DNA of 64,000 bases from Muribaculaceae bacterium Isolate-013 (NCI) (GCA_004102785.1 SCEJ01000003.1:84267-148266), one strand, 5' to 3'; shown: positions 17,947 through 28,200, counted from the stretch's first letter. Made by a program: numbers and translations. The notes: generated by a model from the letters alone, not told the origin.

Positions 17947-19176
17947 TTAGGATTCTTTGCTTAGAATCTTGCCGGAAAGCCTTTCGGCGTTCTGTATTGA
18001 AGCCTTGCTTTTGGGGTCGATGCCATATTTGTCCGCAGGAGGGATAACCACCACTGTGCCAGGGCAGATATTATTGGGATCCTGGATTTTATCTTTGTTC
18101 TCCTCGTAGATATACACCCAGAATATATCCTTGCCATAATGCCTGCGGGCAATCCGTGAGAGATAATTGGTGCCCTGCACCGTATCGGTGACAATCTCAG
18201 GCGCTGAGTCTCGGACCTCATCGGCGGCACCCGAAACAACAGTGGCCGAATCAGGCTCAGCGACTGCAGAAGCCACAGGCTCCTCTGCGATCTTCTGTCG
18301 GCCTGTATCTGCCTCCGCCATGGCAGGCGTATTTTCACCATTCATGAGCGTGACTTCCTCTGCTGTGATTTTAACACTCCTGACTCCATTAATGTTTAGC
18401 CCGGGAATGCCGAAATGACCGGCAAGCAATCCGGCAAGCAACGACAGCAGACCGACAAGGACGATGATAATTATCTCCTTTCGGCGGTGTGTTGCCTTGC
18501 TCGCTTCGGGTGGTTCATTTTCATCATTATTACATATGGCACCTTCAGCACAAGTGAGAACGGATACCTCCGGCGCAGGATTAGCCTCTACGGACGTACC
18601 GTAAATCTCCGGTGCCGATGCATGGTTGTCAGCTCGTTCGGCGGCCAGTGGAAGTGGCGGAATTCCGGACGGCAATGGTTCTGTGGCTTTTGGTGTCTCT
18701 GCCTCCGTAGCGTTGTCAACAAAATTTACGGGATCGGGATTCTCATGACACTCGCAAGTATCTTGAGGAACATAGCCGGGTGTCATAGCCTCAGTCTCTG
18801 TTTTCAGTTCGTGAGTTTGCGGCAATAGATTGTCGGCACCTGGGGTTATTGCAGAATCATCGGAGGTGGAAGTATGCGTATCAAGCATATCTTCAGTGAC
18901 GCCATCGCTTAAAACCACCGGCTCGAATAATGAAAACGGTGAATTGACTTCCATGGCAAGGGACGTGTCCGGACGAAATTCCACAGTCTTTTCCGTCCCA
19001 CTGTCGATTATACGAAACTCCCCCACCCCCTTTACAACAACAGTGCCGTCGGACGAAAGCCCATCTATAATGGCCTCTGTCATTGCGTGAATGAAATCGG
19101 CTGCTTCCTCAGCGCTGCAGCCACAGTTGTTCTGTAACGATGTGAGTATCACAGGAAGTGTTATAGCGTTTCCCAT
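17947..19176 (-). CDS. HU-like domain, transmembrane helix and LysM domain fusion protein
   Basis: The 409-residue protein has an N-terminal IHF/HU-like fold (residues 1-95: PVILTSLQNNCGCSAEEAADFIHAMTEAIIDGL, VVVKGVGEFRIIDSG, VEFRPDTSLAMEVNSPFS). A low-complexity acidic linker, one transmembrane helix (about residues 232-250, IIIIVLVGLLSLLAGLLAGHF) and a C-terminal LysM-like domain follow (NYLSRIARRHYGKDIFWVYIYEENKDKIQDPNNICPGTVVVIPP). The layout would place a DNA-binding-type domain in the cytoplasm and a peptidoglycan-binding domain in the periplasm. Similar HU-LysM proteins occur in Bacteroidales but their role is unknown. It follows a stand-alone HU gene by 25 bases. Confidence 0.75.
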   Translation of the reverse strand: MGNAITLPVILTSLQNNCGCSAEEAADFIHAMTEAIIDGLSSDGTVVVKGVGEFRIIDSGTEKTVEFRPDTSLAMEVNSPFSLFEPVVLSDGVTEDMLDTHTSTSDDSAITPGADNLLPQTHELKTETEAMTPGYVPQDTCECHENPDPVNFVDNATEAETPKATEPLPSGIPPLPLAAERADNHASAPEIYGTSVEANPAPEVSVLTCAEGAICNNDENEPPEASKATHRRKEIIIIVLVGLLSLLAGLLAGHFGIPGLNINGVRSVKITAEEVTLMNGENTPAMAEADTGRQKIAEEPVASAVAEPDSATVVSGAADEVRDSAPEIVTDTVQGTNYLSRIARRHYGKDIFWVYIYEENKDKIQDPNNICPGTVVVIPPADKYGIDPKSKASIQNAERLSGKILSKES

Positions 19177-19201
19177 CGGGATTTCAATATAGTTAGATAG
19201 G

Positions 19202-19474
19202 TCAGTTGAATCTCTTCTTAAGCATCGCCCCGGCCGAAAAAACGACCTCGATCATCGGAGGGTAAAGCTTTTTTTCGCCAGTCGATAAATCTGTGCGAAT
19301 CTCTTCTTCATGTTTCACTCCTTCAAATGACCCGAAACCGGGAATAGCAACTCTATTGAGTTCGGCACATTCACTGCCTAAAACTGATGCAAATTCCTCA
19401 AGAAGACGGGCGGCAGTTCGGGAGTCCATCCCCGTCTTTTCGGATATGACGCTGAAAATATTTTTATGTTCCAT
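19202..19474 (-). CDS. HU/IHF-family DNA-binding protein
   Basis: The 90-residue protein has the HU fold: NIFSVISEKTGMDSRTAARLLEEFASVLGSECAE (helices), RVAIPGFGSFEGVKHEEEIRTDLSTGEKKLYPPMIEVVFSAGAMLKKRFN (beta arm). The length is standard for HU. HU-type proteins bend and compact DNA. It sits between a secreted-protein gene (15 bases upstream) and the HU-TM-LysM gene (25 bases downstream), probably in one transcript. Confidence 0.8.
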   Translation of the reverse strand: MEHKNIFSVISEKTGMDSRTAARLLEEFASVLGSECAELNRVAIPGFGSFEGVKHEEEIRTDLSTGEKKLYPPMIEVVFSAGAMLKKRFN

Positions 19475-19489
19475 GAAATATGTCGTGAC

Positions 19490-21142
19490 TTATCTGACAA
19501 CAACTTTTGAAATGGCGTCACCCCACTGTGCTATATAACATCCGGGGTTAAGAACGTCGAGGTTGACTTCCGTGCAATTACCAAGCGAGTATGCAAGAAG
19601 GCCGTCAACTGTGTAGATATGCAAATCTGCTACTGAACCATCAAGCCTAAGAATGTTGCTGCTACGGGAGATTACCTGAAACTTTTCGTGGGATGGATCG
19701 CCCAAAGATGTCATCCACCCATTATAGGTTGGCTCAAAATCATATTTCCCCACTCCTGATGAAGGCGAATAAAGGTAACATGTGGTCTTGCGCCAATTCT
19801 CCGTGGTAACTTCGTTGGGATTTTGAGTGATTCTGACGGGCTGCAGGCTCTTCATCCGTTTAGATAATGTTTCTTCATTTGGCTCAGCTTGCCCGTCGTC
19901 GTAAATTTCATATTCTACAATGCAGTGCTGGGTATAAAGATTGTAATATCTGTCGGTGTTTAATGTGAATTTATTCCCAGGTAAGTTCATCATCCTAACC
20001 ATTTTATCGAAATCAGACTTGTCAACCCAGCTCCAAAGACTAAAACCGGTCGGTGCGTTCTCTTCATTTCCGGATTCTCCCGATGTTATGTAATATTCCT
20101 CGCCGGCAATATATACCGGCGTGAAAAGTCGGTTATCAGCGATGACTTTATTTTCAGTATCAGAGTACCATTTCTCTGTGGATTCGTGGCTGCATGAACC
20201 GTAGATTGCAGGGCGAATGCGTGTAGAGCCCTCAAGGGGGGTGTTTAAGATATATGTGTCGTCGTTGAGTTTTGAAATAGTGCGTGATTCATATGTTGAT
20301 TTAAAAACACAATCTCCTGACATCGAAAGATATCTATTGGAAAGCGACTGGGCTTGAGCATCAAAATGAAACCACCTGTTATCGCCGGTCGATTCTTTCG
20401 TCCCATTGTTATACTGCATGATAAGGAAGTCAAACGAAAGTGAATAGTCTTTCAAAAAACCTTTTACATTGAACAGGTTTGAGACATGGTTTTCGCTACC
20501 CGAAAAGGCATTTTTGTCGGAGGCTGTCGCACAATACTGCAAACTCAATTCTTTATTGATTAGAGTTTGATTAAGGTCTACTTTGAAAACCGTGGCTTTA
20601 AGTGTTACTCTGCTGTCCGGATCTGATCTCACATAGTCTCTCAGGAACGAACAGAGCCCCAATTCTCCTGAGTCGTCAATAAAAAACCGCAACCAGGAAT
20701 TCTTTATGTCAGAATTAAAATTAGGATTTATCTGAATGCTTTCATAGGGACCGTGTATTTGATTGAGGTTGTTTTCCGGTATTTTTATTGCTGTGAGTGC
20801 AGTTCCGTCATCCGACAGCACCATCTCTCCTGTTGATGCGTTGAATTTTCTGAGATGAATATCATTGGAATTATATTGATATACAAGCGTATAAATAAAT
20901 TCATTATATTTGAATATTGCATGAGAATTTCCATAGGCATCATCGTTTTCGAGATCTGTTTCCCATATAGCTAAAGGTTTAACCCCTTCGTTGTCGTCAC
21001 TGGTGCCTCTGGAAAACTCATCAAAAACAGACATATCTGAATGTCCGCGTGGCACTGCACTGTCTTCAGCCTTGGCATTATCTATGCCAAAACCGACTGA
21101 TAAAGTCACTATGATTATAAAAATCCGTATTGAAATTTTCAT
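19490..21142 (-). CDS. Secreted protein with C-terminal sorting-like domain, function unknown
   Basis: The 550-residue protein has a signal peptide (IRIFIIIVTLSVGFGIDNAKA) and a beta-rich body without a domain I can name (repeated FKYNEFIYTLVYQYNSNDIHLRKFNAST-type strands suggest a propeller). The C-terminal end LDVLNPGCYIAQWGDAISKVVVR matches short Por/T9SS-like sorting tails of Bacteroidetes. It is the first gene of a probable three-gene unit with the two HU-type genes. A cell-surface or extracellular location is likely; the substrate is unknown. Confidence 0.6.
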   Translation of the reverse strand: MKISIRIFIIIVTLSVGFGIDNAKAEDSAVPRGHSDMSVFDEFSRGTSDDNEGVKPLAIWETDLENDDAYGNSHAIFKYNEFIYTLVYQYNSNDIHLRKFNASTGEMVLSDDGTALTAIKIPENNLNQIHGPYESIQINPNFNSDIKNSWLRFFIDDSGELGLCSFLRDYVRSDPDSRVTLKATVFKVDLNQTLINKELSLQYCATASDKNAFSGSENHVSNLFNVKGFLKDYSLSFDFLIMQYNNGTKESTGDNRWFHFDAQAQSLSNRYLSMSGDCVFKSTYESRTISKLNDDTYILNTPLEGSTRIRPAIYGSCSHESTEKWYSDTENKVIADNRLFTPVYIAGEEYYITSGESGNEENAPTGFSLWSWVDKSDFDKMVRMMNLPGNKFTLNTDRYYNLYTQHCIVEYEIYDDGQAEPNEETLSKRMKSLQPVRITQNPNEVTTENWRKTTCYLYSPSSGVGKYDFEPTYNGWMTSLGDPSHEKFQVISRSSNILRLDGSVADLHIYTVDGLLAYSLGNCTEVNLDVLNPGCYIAQWGDAISKVVVR

Positions 21143-21339
21143 TGTAATTTAGCACTATAAAGATAAGAAGCTTACGTCTATACACTGCTGTACAGCTCGA
21201 TATATTCGGTAAAGTTAGTTCATTTCGTTGCAATAGCCAAATTTATTCAACAAAATCTTAATAGTTCAAAACAAAACGCCTTAAAATCATATTTTTGTCA
21301 AACCATCATTAAATTTAGACAAAAAAACAGCCTAAAAAT

Positions 21340-21370
21340 TTTGCCATTCAAAAAATAACTCATAACTTTG
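21340..21370 (+). promoter_or_regulatory. Promoter of tRNA-Ser
   Basis: TTTG at 21340-21343, a 19-base spacer and TAACTTTG at 21363-21370 match the Bacteroidetes housekeeping consensus exactly and lie 47 bases before the tRNA. Confidence 0.8.
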
Positions 21371-21417
21371 CACACCGAAATGAGACAACAACTCATCTCA
21401 ACCCCGACATATTAATT

Positions 21418-21505
21418 GGAGCGATGCTCGAGTGGCTGAAGAGGCACGCCTGGAAAGCGTGTATACGCCAAAAGCGTATCGGGGGTTCGAATCCCCCTCA
21501 CTCCG
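21418..21505 (+). tRNA. tRNA-Ser(GGA), hybrid of host 5' half and prophage 3' half
   Basis: The 88-nt tRNA has a D arm, an anticodon stem CACGC/GCGTG with loop CTGGAAA (anticodon GGA), a long variable arm (TACGC/GCGTA) typical of serine, a T arm GGGGG-TTCGAAT-CCCCC and discriminator G. CCA is not encoded. The acceptor stem GGAGCGA/TCACTCC has one C-A mismatch at the fifth pair. The mismatch is explained by integration: the 3' half is prophage-derived. Confidence 0.95.
21450..21466 (+). repeat. attL core (17-bp identity with attR)
   Basis: CTGGAAAGCGTGTATAC in the anticodon loop and stem is repeated exactly at 63652-63668. It marks the strand-exchange region of the prophage integrase. Confidence 0.85.
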
Positions 21506-21507
21506 CT

Positions 21508-21557
21508 AAGTAACACGTTATAAATCAGCACGATTTAAGCGTGTTACTTTTGTTTTT
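21508..21557 (+). terminator. Intrinsic terminator after tRNA-Ser
   Basis: A 10-bp stem (AAGTAACACG/CGTGTTACTT, with an inner AAATC/GATTT pairing) is followed by a T-rich tract. It lies on the prophage side of the junction and came with the element. Confidence 0.75.
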
Positions 21558-21633
21558 AGCCTCGACAAGTGACTTAAAAAAAAGCCTTCCGATACCGAAA
21601 GTTGACGGAATTTGCCGAAGTTTACCGAGGTTT

Positions 21634-21655
21634 ACTTGCGCATCACTTGCGCAAG
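21634..21655 (+). repeat. Left copy of 22-bp att-arm repeat
   Basis: A 22-bp sequence containing two ACTTGCGCA-type units is found again exactly at 63574-63595. A further TTGCGCAAG unit follows directly. Repeats of this kind just inside both prophage ends are expected of integrase arm-binding sites. Confidence 0.7.
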
Positions 21656-21717
21656 TTGCGCAAGTAGATGTTGCAAGTCCTATTCCAGAGCGGTATCGTA
21701 GGAAAATTTTTAAGCCT

Positions 21718-23007
21718 ATGGCAACAACAAAATTTTACCTCGACTGCCGTCGAGCCTCGGAGAAAACCCATAATCTCCGCATCAACATCTGCCAGCACAC
21801 AAAAACTGCGGCCTACCCTCTCGGGATAAAACTCGAAAGGCACCAGTGGGAACCCAAAACACTCTCGATAATCAATCACCCCGAGGCGAAGTTTTGGAAT
21901 AACTACATCAACAAGCGTAAGGTCGAGATTGACACTCTTATTCTAAAATTAGAGGACGAGGACGCGCAAAAATTGGTGGCGATGTCTGCAACGGAGATAC
22001 GCGACTATTTAGTAAGCAAACTTTCTCCGGCAGACACTCCAAAGAAAGTGCAGAAGCCGAAAGAAGACCCGAACACATTCTTAAAGTGGTTTGACCGCTT
22101 CACAGCCCGAAAGTCGGGTCGCACTAACGACATCTATACCGCCACGCGCAATCGCCTTGTAGCTTGGCTCGGAGAAGAAAAACTCGGCAAAGTCAAATTC
22201 GAGGACATCAAGATTTCGTGGTTGGAGGACTTCGAGGATTTTCTCTCGCAGACAGCCGGAGTTAACGCCAACGCCATACACTTCCGCAATATCCGTGCCG
22301 TTGTAAACTACGCTATCGACAACGAGGTAACAAGCTACTACGCATTTCGCCGCTTCAAAATCAAGTCCGAGAAAACACGCAAGCGCAATTTCGACATCGA
22401 CACTCTGCGCCGTATCTTCAAGCACACCTGCGATGAAGAGTGGCAGCAAAAATACCTTGACTTCTTCAAGCTCTCCTTTATGCTAATCGGTATAAATGTT
22501 GTTGACCTCTGCGGCTTGAAGAAGATTACACAGGGGCGTGTCGAATACCTCCGCGCAAAAACACATCGACCCTACTCTATTAAGGTGGAGAAAGAGGCAC
22601 GGGAGATAATCGACCGTTACGCCGGAAAGGAGTTGCTTGTCAACTTCTGCGAGAGCTATGCAAACTACCGCCATTTCTACAACAATCTATGCAAGGGATT
22701 GAAAGAAATAAAAGGTCAGCTCGAACTCGAAGAACTCACAACTTATTGGGCGCGGCACTCCTGGGCTACAATAGCCCGTAAGTTGGGAGTAAGCAAAGAT
22801 ACAATCGCTCTCGCCCTCGGTCACGGAAGCCACGATGTGACCGACATTTATATCGAATACGATATGAAAGAGGTCGATGAGGCTAACCGCAAAGTCCTCG
22901 ATTACGTCCTCTACGGAGGCGTAAAAAGCGAGGCTCCGGCAAAGAAAAAGCGTGGCCGTCCGAGGAAGAACGCCACGCCGGAGATTGAGGCGGAGGTTGC
23001 CGCTTAA
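21718..23007 (+). CDS. int: Tyrosine recombinase (phage integrase)
   Basis: The 429-residue protein starts MATTKFYLDCRRA at 21718; a longer open frame upstream crosses the att-arm repeats and is not protein-like. An arm-binding region is followed by a core-binding SAM-like domain (FLKWFDRFTARKSG, ISWLEDFEDFLSQTAGVNANAIHFRNIRAVVNYAIDNEV) and a catalytic domain with WARHSWATIARKLG (Arg about residue 346), LALGHGSHDVTDIYIEY (His and Tyr). The box-I region reads GINVVDLCGLKK, without the usual arginine, as is common in Bacteroidetes integrases. A basic C-terminal tail (KKKRGRPRKN) could bind DNA as an AT-hook. It lies beside attL and its stop overlaps the converging tail gene by four bases. Confidence 0.93.
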   Translation: MATTKFYLDCRRASEKTHNLRINICQHTKTAAYPLGIKLERHQWEPKTLSIINHPEAKFWNNYINKRKVEIDTLILKLEDEDAQKLVAMSATEIRDYLVSKLSPADTPKKVQKPKEDPNTFLKWFDRFTARKSGRTNDIYTATRNRLVAWLGEEKLGKVKFEDIKISWLEDFEDFLSQTAGVNANAIHFRNIRAVVNYAIDNEVTSYYAFRRFKIKSEKTRKRNFDIDTLRRIFKHTCDEEWQQKYLDFFKLSFMLIGINVVDLCGLKKITQGRVEYLRAKTHRPYSIKVEKEAREIIDRYAGKELLVNFCESYANYRHFYNNLCKGLKEIKGQLELEELTTYWARHSWATIARKLGVSKDTIALALGHGSHDVTDIYIEYDMKEVDEANRKVLDYVLYGGVKSEAPAKKKRGRPRKNATPEIEAEVAA

Positions 23008-24824
23008 TCCTTGACGGGGTAAAAGATGCCTTTGAGTAACTGCGACATTCCATTTTCGGTGAACGTCGCAGTTATTTTTTCGCAGATGTAGCGTTTGCCC
23101 CGGATAAGGAACAGGGAGCGCACATCGGGGATTGTATTGGCGAGGAACTTAAAGGAAGTCTTCATCTTCGGCTCGACGGTGTGGAACACTTTGCTGCGGC
23201 GTGTGAGGCGGTTGTTGATGCGCAGGGAGAAGTGGACGTATGCAAAGTTGCTCCAATCGTCGGCAATGGCTATATCATCGACATTCGGGTACGGGAGGTG
23301 ATTGCCGACAAAGTGATTGGCGCCGTCGTACCAGCCCACATATATGCGGTCGTAATATTCCGATTTCTTCTCTTTCTCACCGGCGGCGAGTGTCGAGTCG
23401 GAGATTGTTTTGAGAAAGGGGTGGTCGCTGTCGTCCTCGCTCGTTGTGTCGGTGTCCTCGTCATAGCCGGAGAAAGAGAGGAACAGCACACGTCCATACT
23501 TTTCCTCGGTATCGTCTATCCACGCCGGAACAAACTCTATTTCCTCGCTGTCGGCATCTTCTTCGTCATTGACTATGCGGCCACCAAAGAGATTTACGGG
23601 TTGCAGACGGCAGGTATAGAGGTAATAAATCCGTATCAGCCCCGGGGAAAAGTCAATCTTCCGCTCGCGGCTAATGGTGCGTATCAGGAAGTAGGCGTCG
23701 CAGTCCTCGGCATAGAGCAGCTTGTCGATTTGGGCGTTGCGTCCACGCTGCCCTCTCCAAGTGCGATAACCGCGATTGGCGGCAAGCAGCTCCGACATCG
23801 TCTTGTAGCGCACCACACGGTTCTGCCACCCCTCGATAAACCAGTCGCAGCTGTAATACTTCCACATTTCGTGGTCGCAGTCCTTATAGACAAGGTTCTT
23901 CGCCTCGGAGTAGTCGCAGTCTTCTTCCTCGACTTTTACCTCGGTGGAGTGTTCCTCCACCACGTCGGCGATGCAGACGGTCGGCTTGTCTGCAAGCACC
24001 TCGTGGGTAAAGGCAAAGGTGATGCGCTTGCCCCGGTGGTCGAAGTCGAACTCTCCCCCTAAAAACAGCTCCAACTTCTCGAAATATTCCTCGACCGTCC
24101 AATGCGGCAGGGCGTTTGCGAAGCCCGGCATATACCACGCATGAGGGAGAGCATTGCAAATAAGGAGGTATTTGTATTCCTCGTGTTCCTCCCATTTCGA
24201 GAAGTCGGGCGTGTAGCCCACGGCCTCGCAGATTTTCCGTGTGATGTGCAGCAGATAGGGTTGCCACGACAGCCCCGTGGTCTTCTCGCTGTTCCATTCA
24301 AAATGCCCTCTCCCCTGCGCGGCATCATCTACGACATATTCGGCGAGATTTTGGATATTGCCGGAATAGTCGTTGACCCACGGCAGCGCCACGCATCGGT
24401 CGGAGTTGGAGGCCGGGTGCCAGGCGTTGGAGGGGGTTATCTGCGAGGTAGAGGTTGTCGGGGGTGCGCCGAGGTCGAGTTCGTTTATATACACCTTGTC
24501 GAAAGTCTTGTCGAAGTTCTGCTCGGAGCGCCCCTCCAAGAATTGCGTCTTGACCTCGGCCTCGGATATTTCGGTAATGGTGATAGAGCCGAACTTGTAG
24601 AAGCCACGGTCGCGTATCTCGCAGTCGAAAATCACCTTTTGCGCCGCCACATCGGCACGGTTGATGTGGCCGAAGATTGCAAGGTTCTCCGGGCAGTCTT
24701 TGAGCGGAAAGGTGATTGTCAGCGTGTAGCCGTCGCTTCCGCTGAACATACGGTTTTCGGAAACATACTCAAACGAAGTGCCTTGCTTCAAGGCCGCGAG
24801 CCTGTTGTTGACGTAGATTTGCAT
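23004..24824 (-). CDS. Phage tail-tip/baseplate-type structural protein
   Basis: The 606-residue protein follows the tape-measure gene in the late direction, the usual place for distal tail or tail-tip proteins. The N-terminal 110 residues (MQIYVNNRLAALKQGTSFEY, GYTLTITFPLKDCPEN, FYKFGSITITEISEAEVKTQFLEG) resemble distal-tail domains. The C-terminal part is acidic and beta-rich. It lacks a named enzymatic motif. A late-type promoter (24853-24887) lies just upstream within a 14-bp inverted repeat. No separate tail-fibre gene follows, so this protein may contact the host. The role is inferred from position. Confidence 0.65.
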   Translation of the reverse strand: MQIYVNNRLAALKQGTSFEYVSENRMFSGSDGYTLTITFPLKDCPENLAIFGHINRADVAAQKVIFDCEIRDRGFYKFGSITITEISEAEVKTQFLEGRSEQNFDKTFDKVYINELDLGAPPTTSTSQITPSNAWHPASNSDRCVALPWVNDYSGNIQNLAEYVVDDAAQGRGHFEWNSEKTTGLSWQPYLLHITRKICEAVGYTPDFSKWEEHEEYKYLLICNALPHAWYMPGFANALPHWTVEEYFEKLELFLGGEFDFDHRGKRITFAFTHEVLADKPTVCIADVVEEHSTEVKVEEEDCDYSEAKNLVYKDCDHEMWKYYSCDWFIEGWQNRVVRYKTMSELLAANRGYRTWRGQRGRNAQIDKLLYAEDCDAYFLIRTISRERKIDFSPGLIRIYYLYTCRLQPVNLFGGRIVNDEEDADSEEIEFVPAWIDDTEEKYGRVLFLSFSGYDEDTDTTSEDDSDHPFLKTISDSTLAAGEKEKKSEYYDRIYVGWYDGANHFVGNHLPYPNVDDIAIADDWSNFAYVHFSLRINNRLTRRSKVFHTVEPKMKTSFKFLANTIPDVRSLFLIRGKRYICEKITATFTENGMSQLLKGIFYPVKD

Positions 24825-24852
24825 AAAATAAGCACCTTTACAGTGGTGTCTG

Positions 24853-24887
24853 CAAAGGTGCTATTTTATGAGCGTTTTGAAAAAGAC
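24853..24887 (-). promoter_or_regulatory. Phage late-type promoter, copy 1 (tail-tip gene)
   Basis: On the minus strand GTCTTTTT-N19-CACCTTTG. The -7 box lies inside an inverted repeat (GCACCTTT/AAAGGTGC, about 24827-24869). The divergence from the consensus is one base in each box. Confidence 0.65.
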
Positions 24888-24889
24888 GG

Positions 24890-25207
24890 TTAGTTAAGAC
24901 GCGACATCGCATCGGATTGAGCCGCAGTAACTTCCTTTTCTTTTTGTTGAACCAAGTTTTGGATATCTTTTGGCACTTTATCAATCGAGCATAAAGAGTC
25001 ATACTCTTGGATTAGCTCGCTGCTCTTGAAGTCGGAAAATTTCTCCGAGGTTGCATCGAAGTTTTCAACATTCTGGGCAGCATTAAATTCCGACATAATA
25101 ATGTCGTATTTTGAAATCACTGACTTATAGATTTTTTCATCGCTACTTTCGCAAGAGCAAAGTATTATAGCGATAACCGAACAAAGGAAGATGAGTAATT
25201 TTTTCAT
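24890..25207 (-). CDS. Small lipoprotein, prophage cargo
   Basis: The 105-residue protein has a clear lipobox (IFLCSVIAIILCSCESS) and an acidic helical remainder (SKYDIIMSEFNAAQNVENFDATSEKFSDF; KDIQNLVQQKEKEVTAAQ). It has its own TAATTTTG promoter element (25227-25234) and its stop is two bases from the GTCTTTTT box of the tail-tip promoter. It is not needed for virion assembly by any recognisable motif and is likely expressed in the lysogen. Superinfection exclusion at the envelope is a common role for such lipoproteins but is only a guess here. Confidence 0.65.
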   Translation of the reverse strand: MKKLLIFLCSVIAIILCSCESSDEKIYKSVISKYDIIMSEFNAAQNVENFDATSEKFSDFKSSELIQEYDSLCSIDKVPKDIQNLVQQKEKEVTAAQSDAMSRLN

Positions 25208-25226
25208 ATACTTGGGTTTTACGCTG

Positions 25227-25234
25227 CAAAATTA
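25227..25234 (-). promoter_or_regulatory. -7 element of the cargo lipoprotein gene
   Basis: Minus-strand TAATTTTG, 19 bases before the lipoprotein ATG, lying just past the tape-measure stop codon. Confidence 0.5.
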
Positions 25235-25238
25235 CAAA

Positions 25239-28200
25239 TTATTTTCGAGATTTGGGTGATTTGTTCTTCATCAGTCGGTCGTATTCCTCCTGTGCCTTTT
25301 GTATGCCGTGATCGCCGCTGACGGTGTTCACGGTCACAAAAGGTTCGTTGAGCCGGGCATCGAGGCGGTCGAGCACGGCCACCATTCTGCCGTCGCTCGC
25401 CGGGGCTTCCTGGGTGTAGGTGTTGTTCACTACGGTTTGGGGTACTGACTGCTGCGCCGCGATAACCGCCGGTGCGGTTATTGTCCTCGACACATCGGCT
25501 GCTGTGATAGAGCCGATTGTGTTGGTACGCTGCGCATAGTCCAGAGCCTCCAATAAAGGGCGGGTCCGGGGATTATTGACAAGTCGCTGCGAGGCGACCC
25601 ATTCCCCTTTGTGAACGACACCTGCTTCCTCGTACTTTCCGCCGGGAGGTGTGAAGCCACCCTCGGCATATCCCTGCGCCTCCGAAGCCTGTTGCTGCTT
25701 CTTGATAGTGGCGATTTGGATAGCACCTGCGGCCACGGCCATAGCCGCCGCGATAGGTGCGATGATATAGCCGATTACGGGCACCTGCGCCGCCGAGCCG
25801 TAAGCGTTCAGGGCGTTGGTGGCAGTCTGCGCCACGGCCTGTATCACCTGCATTGCGAACTGCTTGCGCGAGGCGTCGGACTTAATCTTGGCTATCTCCT
25901 TTTCCTTGTCTTTCTCGGCTTTCTTGACCTTGTAGGAGTTGCCCTCCGCAAGCTCAATCTCGCGGTCGTACTTCTTTTCAGCCTTTGCAACTTCAAGGTC
26001 GGCCTCGGCTTGCATATACTCCGACATCTGCTGCATACCTGCGGCCATTACAGCGAACACCGATTGGGCGAGAGCGGCAAGGCGCGTGGCCCAGTTGCCG
26101 CCGTCTTCCTCGGTGGCATCAAAGAAATTCTTCCACGCCTCGTAAATGTCGAGAAGTTGGTTTGTCTGCGTCGAGCCGAACTTGCGGACTGCATCAAGCG
26201 ACTTCTTGTTGTATGCCCTCTCGATGCGCTCCTTTGCGTCCTCGTACTGCTTCTTGTCGAGTATGCCCTGGTCGTAGAGCGACTTCACCACATCGAGGTC
26301 GCGCTTCATCGCCACGGCCTGACGGTCGGCAGATCCTTCGGAAGGTTTTGCCGACTCCGGCAGGTATTCTCCGGCATACTTCTTTTTCAAGTCGCGCTGC
26401 GCTTGCAGATAGTCCTTGTAGGAGATAAGCCCCCGGTCGTAGGCTTCGAGCAACAAGTCCATTTCGAGGGCATAGCGTTGCCCGGCCTCGCGGTATTCAT
26501 ACTGCTTGCGCCATTCGGCCACACGCTGGGCGAGCAATTTCTGACGGCGCAGTTGCTCCGCAGCCTCGGCCTGTTCAATCTGAACCTTGTAGCCGTGCCA
26601 TTCCTCGGAAGCCTCGTTATAGGCGGCTTGCATCTGTTTGAGGTACTTGATGCGGATATCGAAAAGCCGCTGCTGCAAGGCTTCCTCCTTTTGGTACAGC
26701 TCACTGCCGGGCGTGTAAAAGTCCATTTGCGCGTCCGTTTCCTCGGTCTGCTGCATACGTTTCGCCTCGTCGACTTTGAGGGCTGCGTTGCGTTTTAGCC
26801 ACGCGGCCTGCATTTCCTCTTTCTTTTTGAGCAGTTCCTGATAGTCCTCGTCCTCGGTGAGGTTGAAGCGTTTATAGACAGCCTCGCGGTCTTCGTAATA
26901 CTTGACTTCGAGATTGTATTTGTCGAGAAGGAATTGCGACCACGGCTTCAACCCAGCGGAATAGTCGGAGATATTCTGCGCCGCAGCCGCCTCCCAGTCG
27001 CCCTTGGTGTCGTTGAGGGCGTCGCGGAAGTCCTTACGGGCCTTGACCTGCGCCCGACGCTCGGCGGCTTCCCTCGCCTTGCGGTCTTTCTCCGACTCGT
27101 AGGGTGTGAAGTCGTCGAGGTTGAAGTCGGGATTACCGCCCACGACCTCCGGCGTCGGGCTTTCGAGCACCGACAGCCGGGCGCGTGCCTCGTCGAGGAA
27201 GTCGCGCAGCTCCGCTGCCGACACATCGCGCACCGTGGGGTTAGGCTCGTTGAGTCCGAGAATAATGCGCCCTCCGCGGTTGGCATCGACATTCGCCTCG
27301 TTGTCACGGATAAAGCGGCGCAGTTCCGCCTCGGTATATGTGGCGAGCGGATTGCCGTTGCGCTCTATATCCTTGATTTCCTCCATAGTGACATTATACT
27401 CGGTCTGCCCGGCTATCATTTCATTCACGATGTTCACCGGGTGCGTCGCCATACCTTTCTGCTGCCAGGTGTTGCCCTTGATTGCTTGCAGCTCGTTCAC
27501 AAGGTCTTGCGAGAGCGTACCCGTGGTCTGCAACTGATACACCACCTGATTTGTGATGCGGACGGCGTCGCGCAGGGATTTGCCCTCGTCGATAAGCGAC
27601 TCCTGCAACTTCTTCGCCCATTCCTTGAAAGAGTCGCGGTAAGTTTCGTCGGCGGTTTCACGGGCAACCTGTATCGAGCGCTCCCGGGCGGCGATACGGG
27701 CAGCGGCGGCGAGGCGTTTGTACGCCTCGGCAAGGTTCGTGATTTCTCCGCGCTCGTCGATAAGCCCTTTGAGATATTTGCCGTACTGCTTGATAATTTC
27801 GTCCTTGACCTCCTTGTATGCTTTTGTGCCTTTCTTTGCCGCTTCGAGCCGCCCCATGAGCGTGTCTATGGTCTTCATTTCCTTGTGCAGTTCCTCCGAG
27901 AAATTGGCGGCGGTGTTCCTGGCCTCGCGCATCTTCTTTGTATATTCCGAAGTGCGGTCGCACAGCGCCTTGATTGCTATTGCGACAGCGGCGAGCACCG
28001 AAAGGATCAGCCCGAAAGGGTTGGCCTTTACCACGGTGTTGAGTATGCGCATGGCGTGTGTGGCCGCGCCCACGCCCTGCGTGAAAGCGATAACGGCGAT
28101 GCGCCCGAGGATAATTGCCGTGCGGTATGCCACCATAGCGGCCTTGCCGACAGCGACAACGGCGTTCCACGCCACGGTGGCCGTCTTGACAAGCACAATC

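Noticed and set aside
21541..21717. N-terminal extension of the integrase
   Set aside because: The extra codons translate the terminator T-tract and att-arm repeats; the protein-like sequence starts at 21718.
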